Assembly: GCA_038496445.1 (NCBI GenBank)
Contig: JALMLS010000453.1
Coordinates: forward strand, 233,875 to 297,874
DNA: 64,000 nt
Direction: 5' to 3'
From: Trichosphaerium sp. ATCC 40318
Lineage: Eukaryota > Discosea > Flabellinia > Trichosidae
Positions 60,231 to 64,000 of the stretch are shown one piece after another (position 1 is the first letter of the stretch; every line of letters starts with the position of its first letter). The translations under genes were made by a program, and so were the position numbers. The notes under the pieces were generated by a model. The model ran no database searches, had not been told where the DNA came from, and saw only the letters and a list, made by a program, of their open reading frames with translations.

Positions 60231-61296
60231 AGCCAATTCTATCCTACCAGATGCGTATTAATAAGAAGACAACAGGGAAAGAACAAACTGACCCATTGTT
60301 TCGTTTGTATGTACACAAGCAAAGATAATAACTTGTTGGGCGTTTAAATCGGTTTTTTAGCTCGGTCTATAATGATCACATGGTGTAGCTTTTGCTGGTA
60401 AGGATATTGATCTTTTCTCTCCACATTGTGTCATTCAGCAAAAACCCGATATCAGGTTAATGCAGCTAGAAGTTCCATGCTGTGCATAGTCTTAAGTTTT
60501 TCAAATCACGTGTTGACGCAAAGCGCCAATAAAATGTTGGTTGGTTCACATACAGCGAAGTAGGTTCAACTCACAATGGAAGTACCAAAGGAAAAACTGG
60601 CGCTACAATACCAACAGTAGGAGAATGCGGCTGTGTCTAGCGTGCCCTTTTTTTGTAGTATTACAATAACATAACGTGAAATCTAGTGAAGTGATACAAA
60701 CATTTTCAGGTAGCAACAGGCTAGACATCCGTCTAAAAATAAATTCTAGTTCGCTCGAAATACTTCATTTGGGAAAAAAAAATCTCAGTCTCAGACTACA
60801 CAGAAGCGAATTAAATATACTGAAGATAAAGCTACAAAAAAATTATTCTATTATCTAATGATTAAATATTAGCCTTGTACGTTGACGCGTGAACATAAAA
60901 GCAATTGGGCAAAAAAACTAAAACGCCACCAAAAAACGTACCTACGACTGATACATGGGCTATTGACGCACAAACACTGAAAGATAGTTTCATACCCGAG
61001 CGGAGAAATATTATTCAAATCACGCCACGTCGTATTTTTTGAAAGTTGGAAAATCTCGCTTAAACACGTGATTTTCACGCCACCTTTTTGGGGGTTGTTG
61101 GTTAGTCTAGTTTATATAAGTGTGTCTTTCGCTGTTGTGGTTGAATGCATCATTTACGAAGCCAATTCACAATGGACATTTTCTCAGACTGGCGCGTGCA
61201 GTACAAGCTTAAAAACCTGTTTTACAACATTAAGACCTCACTTTGTATTCACTTAGTCTGTGGTGGGGAGACAACGTTATATAGAACTGAAAACCT
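60231..61296. other. About 1 kb without a supported gene
   Basis: Frames at 60,676-60,858 and 61,068-61,256 show no recognisable domain. CACGTG occurs near 60,505 and 61,063. The right end should hold the promoter of the secreted Cys-rich gene. Confidence 0.4.
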
Positions 61297-61869
61297 ATGA
61301 ATCAGTTATCGCTAGTACTTTCTTTCACTGGTATTATCCTTACTTGCGTTGTATTCTTTCGTACGGTAACAATAGCAATTGAAAATAGGACCCGATGTTG
61401 AATTTACTCTTTAATGTAGTGCCGAGAAACTAGTACTCCTTGTATAGATGATTGTATGGCTATCCTTGCTTCTGGTGCTTCTAGTGCGCAAAGAATAACA
61501 ATTCGCAACATGTGCGTTGTAGCTTGTAGCCAAGACCAAACAGATAAGCCTACAGATACGCTGACATATCAACCAAACGATGTGGTAACATCTGAAGACT
61601 CAGATATCAACTGGTTCGTCAGATGCCGACACAACTTCCAAGCGTGTTTTAAATCAAGTACTGTTGATGGTAGAAAGCAATGTTTGCGCGATTTTAAAGA
61701 TTGCCAAAAAGACTGTGACTCAAAATCAGCGCCACATCATACCTCAGACCCTGCACTACAACATACTTGTACTAAAGAGTACAATGATTGTAACGAAAAT
61801 GGTGAAGATCTTCAAGAATGTAGGGACGCCCTGCAAACGTGTCATTCAGATCAGCGTGATACGTTATAG
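61297..61869 (+). CDS. Predicted secreted helical Cys-rich protein with C-x6-C repeats
   Basis: A signal-peptide exon (MNQLSLVLSFTGIILTCVVF) joins in phase, through a 53-base intron (GTAACA...ATGTAG), to an exon starting CRETSTPCIDDC and running to TAG at 61,867-61,869. The mature part, about 140 residues, is rich in Asp, Lys and Cys. It shows four C-x6-C units: CRHNFQAC, CLRDFKDC, CTKEYNDC and CRDALQTC, plus MCVVAC. The spacing suggests short helices pinned by disulfides. I do not recognise the family. The acidic character and signal point to export; nothing in the neighbourhood explains its role. Confidence 0.6.
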
Positions 61870-62258
61870 CGTCAGCCAACCAAAGGGTATCTGAGAAATG
61901 ATAATGGAGTTTAATCGATGCTACGAAATGGGATTGCGTTTGAGAGCGTGCCTAATATTGCTCGTTATTTTTTTTTGTATCATAAATAAACTAACACGTG
62001 TTTATTATTGTCTACCAGAATCGCATTTTATTTTTGTATCAGTCAAGTTTGTGTTAGATTGCTTTTTACCATTTTTAGCGGATATGGGAAGAATTGGCAT
62101 ACTACTCTTGCGTTCTCCTTCTTGCTTACTTTATGATGTACTACCGTTGTTATCGTTCTATTTGATTGCATTCATTCAATAGCCACTTACATAGCTCACT
62201 GCGTCACTTAAGGGAAGAAAAGTGACTATTTTTATTGTAACTTTGGTTTATAAGTTCA

Positions 62259-62796
62259 ATCACGTGTAGAGGTGGCAAATACCGGTCCGATACCGGTCCG
62301 GTTTCAAGATATCGGTTTTCGGTCCGTAACCGGTCCGTGATTTAGAACAAGACCAGTATTCATTCAGTGAACATCAAAGTTGTTGGCTTCTTTTTGAACC
62401 ACCAGCTACTTTCTTTTGATTAAAACCTCTTTTATCTCTTTGTGCGCACATAGAAAAATGTAAAAAGGTGCATTACTTACGTGAAATAATAGTTTCAACT
62501 ATTTTAGCTTATGAAAAAAAATCCACCACAAAAGTGTACAGCCACCTTATGTGCATGCACACAGTGAGTAGGTTGATGGATGGATGCCTCTGAGATTTTG
62601 TGACGGGGACCGTTTGGACCGATAAAAATCCAAGGGAGTAGTACCCTTTGACAAAAGTCCCTTTTTCGGCTATTTTCCCGATTTTCCAAGGGTACTTCCT
62701 TTGACAACGGACCGTTTGGACCGTTTGGAGACCGGTCTTTTGCGTTTCAGTCTGGAACCGGTTCGGACTGGTATTTCTGCCATCTCTAATCACGTG
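62259..62796. mobile_element. hAT-type non-autonomous element (MITE) with 8-bp target duplication
   Basis: The element spans 62,267-62,788 (522 bp). Its left end reads TAGAGGTGGCAAATACCGGT; the reverse complement of the right end reads TAGAGATGGCAGAAATACCA, a matching inverted pair. Both ends adjoin the same 8 bases, ATCACGTG (62,259-62,266 and 62,789-62,796), the duplication length typical of hAT transposases. Such TAGRG(A/G)TGGC ends are typical of hAT elements. Sub-terminal repeats of ACCGGTCCG and GGACCGTTTGGACCG occur inside. No transposase is encoded, so it depends on an element elsewhere. Confidence 0.85.
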
Positions 62797-63059
62797 ACAT
62801 GATTCTATGCGCTGACAATTTTAACATCGACTTTGATTAAAAAGCGACAATGGTCAGAGTTAGTACCTTGTTTAAAAACACGTGGGATGCGAAGGATACA
62901 ACCAAACTATTTAAGCAAGATATTCCACACTTGACGACATGTTTGAAATAGTTCAAAATTTAACGGTGGAGCTGAATTAAGCTCTGCATTCGTCAAAGTC
63001 AGGGATCTTCAGTTTTATTGGTAGTTTTATCACACTAACTTTTCGGATATTAGCTCCTG

Positions 63060-63585
63060 TCATAGTCTGACGGACGAAGGTATTAAAGCATTGAATGGTA
63101 TCCATACAATTAACCTTAATTTCTGTAAGTTTGTTACAGATGAAGGTGTAAAAGCACTGAGTGGCGTTCATACTATTAACCTCAACTACTGTCACAAGAT
63201 AAGCAATGCAGGTATCAAATCACTTGCTGGAGTTCACACTATTAAGCTTTCTGATTGCGATCATGCGACAGGTGAAAGTATCAAGACACTTAAAGTGCAC
63301 CATACTACCCTTGATAATTGTTTCGCAGTTAAGATGAGGGTATCAAAGCCTTAACTGGTGTTCATCAATCTGCTATCATTTGCCTTGACTGTTGCTCAGT
63401 GATAGATGAAGGAATAAAATCACTTGCAGGTGTTCACAATTGTTGTTGGAAATGACAACATGACAGACGTTGGTATAGAAGCACTAACAGGACTTGATAC
63501 TCTACAATATATAAAGGGAGGTATTTCAGATGAGTGCATTGATAGGATAAATGCTTGGTTCATGCAAAACCCAATGTTAAAATAA
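63060..63585 (+). pseudogene. Frameshifted leucine-rich-repeat gene
   Basis: Repeats of 23-24 residues of the form GVHTINLNYCHKISNAGIKS with TDEG(I/V)KAL can be followed from 63,060, but in three different frames. The first runs from 63,091 to a stop at 63,354, and the second from about 63,335 (ALTGVHQ, then DEGIKSLAGVH). A third runs from about 63,435 (NDNMTDVGIEALTGLDTLQY) and ends MQNPMLK at 63,585. At least two frameshifts separate them and no start is visible. The repeat style matches the F-box/LRR gene at 1-392. It is probably a dead member of that family. Confidence 0.7.
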
Positions 63586-63720
63586 GTTAACCGTTTAGGT
63601 GCTTAACCAGTTAAGAAAAATGAGCTTAGCTACCCATTTTGTAGATCCGTTCTTAGCTTAGCGAGGTCTGGCACAAACACAACGTATGTATCTGTCACGT
63701 CACAACAAGTTCTTGAGCGT

Positions 63721-63975
63721 TCAGAGCACCTCAGTTGCAAAGTAAGTATCATATGTAACACTGTTGTTGATGATTTGTATAGTTGGCGCTGAAGTTGGCT
63801 CAGTAGAAGTCTCTGCTGGAGCATTTGTTGGAGGTTCTGTAGGAATTACAGGGGTGCCACTTCTATCGATTGTTCCACATTTGTACCAGCAATCGGCAGC
63901 TAGGTTAGCACTAGTTGCAGAGTTCATACAAAAATTGTGACCATAGGTTATGTGCTCCTTCGTTGCAAGTATCTA
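63721..63975 (-). CDS. 3' end of a secreted protein gene with Pro/Thr-rich stalk, partial
   Basis: The minus-strand frame reads YGHNFCMNSATSANLAADCW, YKCGTIDRSG, then PTEPPTNAPAETSTEPTSAP and ends VTYDTYFATEVL at 63,721. A possible acceptor (AACTTTAG) lies near 63,975; the 5' part is beyond the window. Cysteines and the Pro/Thr stalk resemble extracellular proteins, but the end is not hydrophobic, so the GPI-type ending of the surface-protein pair is absent. The family is unknown. Confidence 0.45.
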
Positions 63976-64000
63976 AAGTTTTGTGGATGTATGATCAAGA

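Noticed and set aside
61898-62182. Hydrophobic plus-strand frame of 94 codons
   Set aside because: Composition is what AT-rich T-runs give by chance; no signal peptide with a following domain, no splice support and no paralog.
1-64000. tRNA, rRNA, CRISPR arrays and prokaryotic operons
   Set aside because: No cloverleaf with a GTTCGANNC-type arm, no ribosomal RNA stretch and no regularly spaced repeat array was seen. Dense spliceosomal introns exclude bacterial DNA for the main genes.
1-64000. Reverse transcriptase or transposase coding regions
   Set aside because: No YxDD-type, DDE-type or hAT dimerisation motif was found in any frame; the only mobile element supported is the non-coding MITE.

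Overview
The window is nuclear DNA of an AT-rich, intron-dense unicellular eukaryote. Nearly every gene is cut by short introns (mostly 35-100 bases, donors GTAAGT, GTACGT or GTATGT, T-rich acceptors). The gene set also fits a protist: ADAM-like metalloproteases, a TKL-type kinase, F-box proteins, a membrane-tethered bZIP factor, a DEP-PH protein, a penta-EF-hand protein and an EF1A-type GTPase. I cannot name the lineage from sequence alone.

Left end (1-2,574): two minus-strand F-box genes, one with leucine-rich repeats (cut by the window edge) and one with MORN_2/YwqK-type repeats. From 2,575 to 34,918 lies a family of four very similar ADAM/reprolysin-like membrane metalloprotease genes. 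Copy A is on the minus strand (2,575-7,651). Copies B, C and D are plus-strand tandem copies with a period near 7.1 kb (15,716-34,918). Copy B is fully intact (24 exons, 1,190 residues). C and D each carry a 2-base deletion, and A has an altered zinc-site glycine. Decayed inverted 3' pieces follow B and C. Between A and B sit a TKL-like kinase and a small membrane protein with a netrin/TIMP-like (NTR) domain.

Middle (35,160-49,420): two paralogous, probably GPI-anchored surface proteins face each other (35,502-36,968 plus; 47,178-48,611 minus), each with a decayed fragment of the same family just outside. They bracket a gene fusing a ThiI-type tRNA thiouridine synthase to a NifS-type cysteine desulfurase, an ATF6-like bZIP factor with a membrane span and a site-1-protease-like motif, a small membrane protein and an intact NUDIX hydrolase.

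Right part (49,853-64,000): an unusual EF1A/EFL-like GTPase, a degenerate Rho-like GTPase gene, then a DEP-PH gene and a penta-EF-hand gene enclosed by a 0.6-kb inverted repeat pair. These are followed by a metalloprotease relic, a secreted Cys-rich protein, a complete 522-bp hAT-type MITE with an 8-bp target duplication, a frameshifted LRR pseudogene and the end of a Pro/Thr-rich secreted protein gene.

Inverted family copies bracketing blocks of unrelated genes recur three times, and the palindrome CACGTG is strongly over-represented. The most noteworthy items are the ThiI-NifS fusion, the metalloprotease cluster with its divergent copy fates beside a TIMP-like gene, and the hAT MITE. Exon models were spliced by eye, using reading phase and comparison between the four metalloprotease copies.
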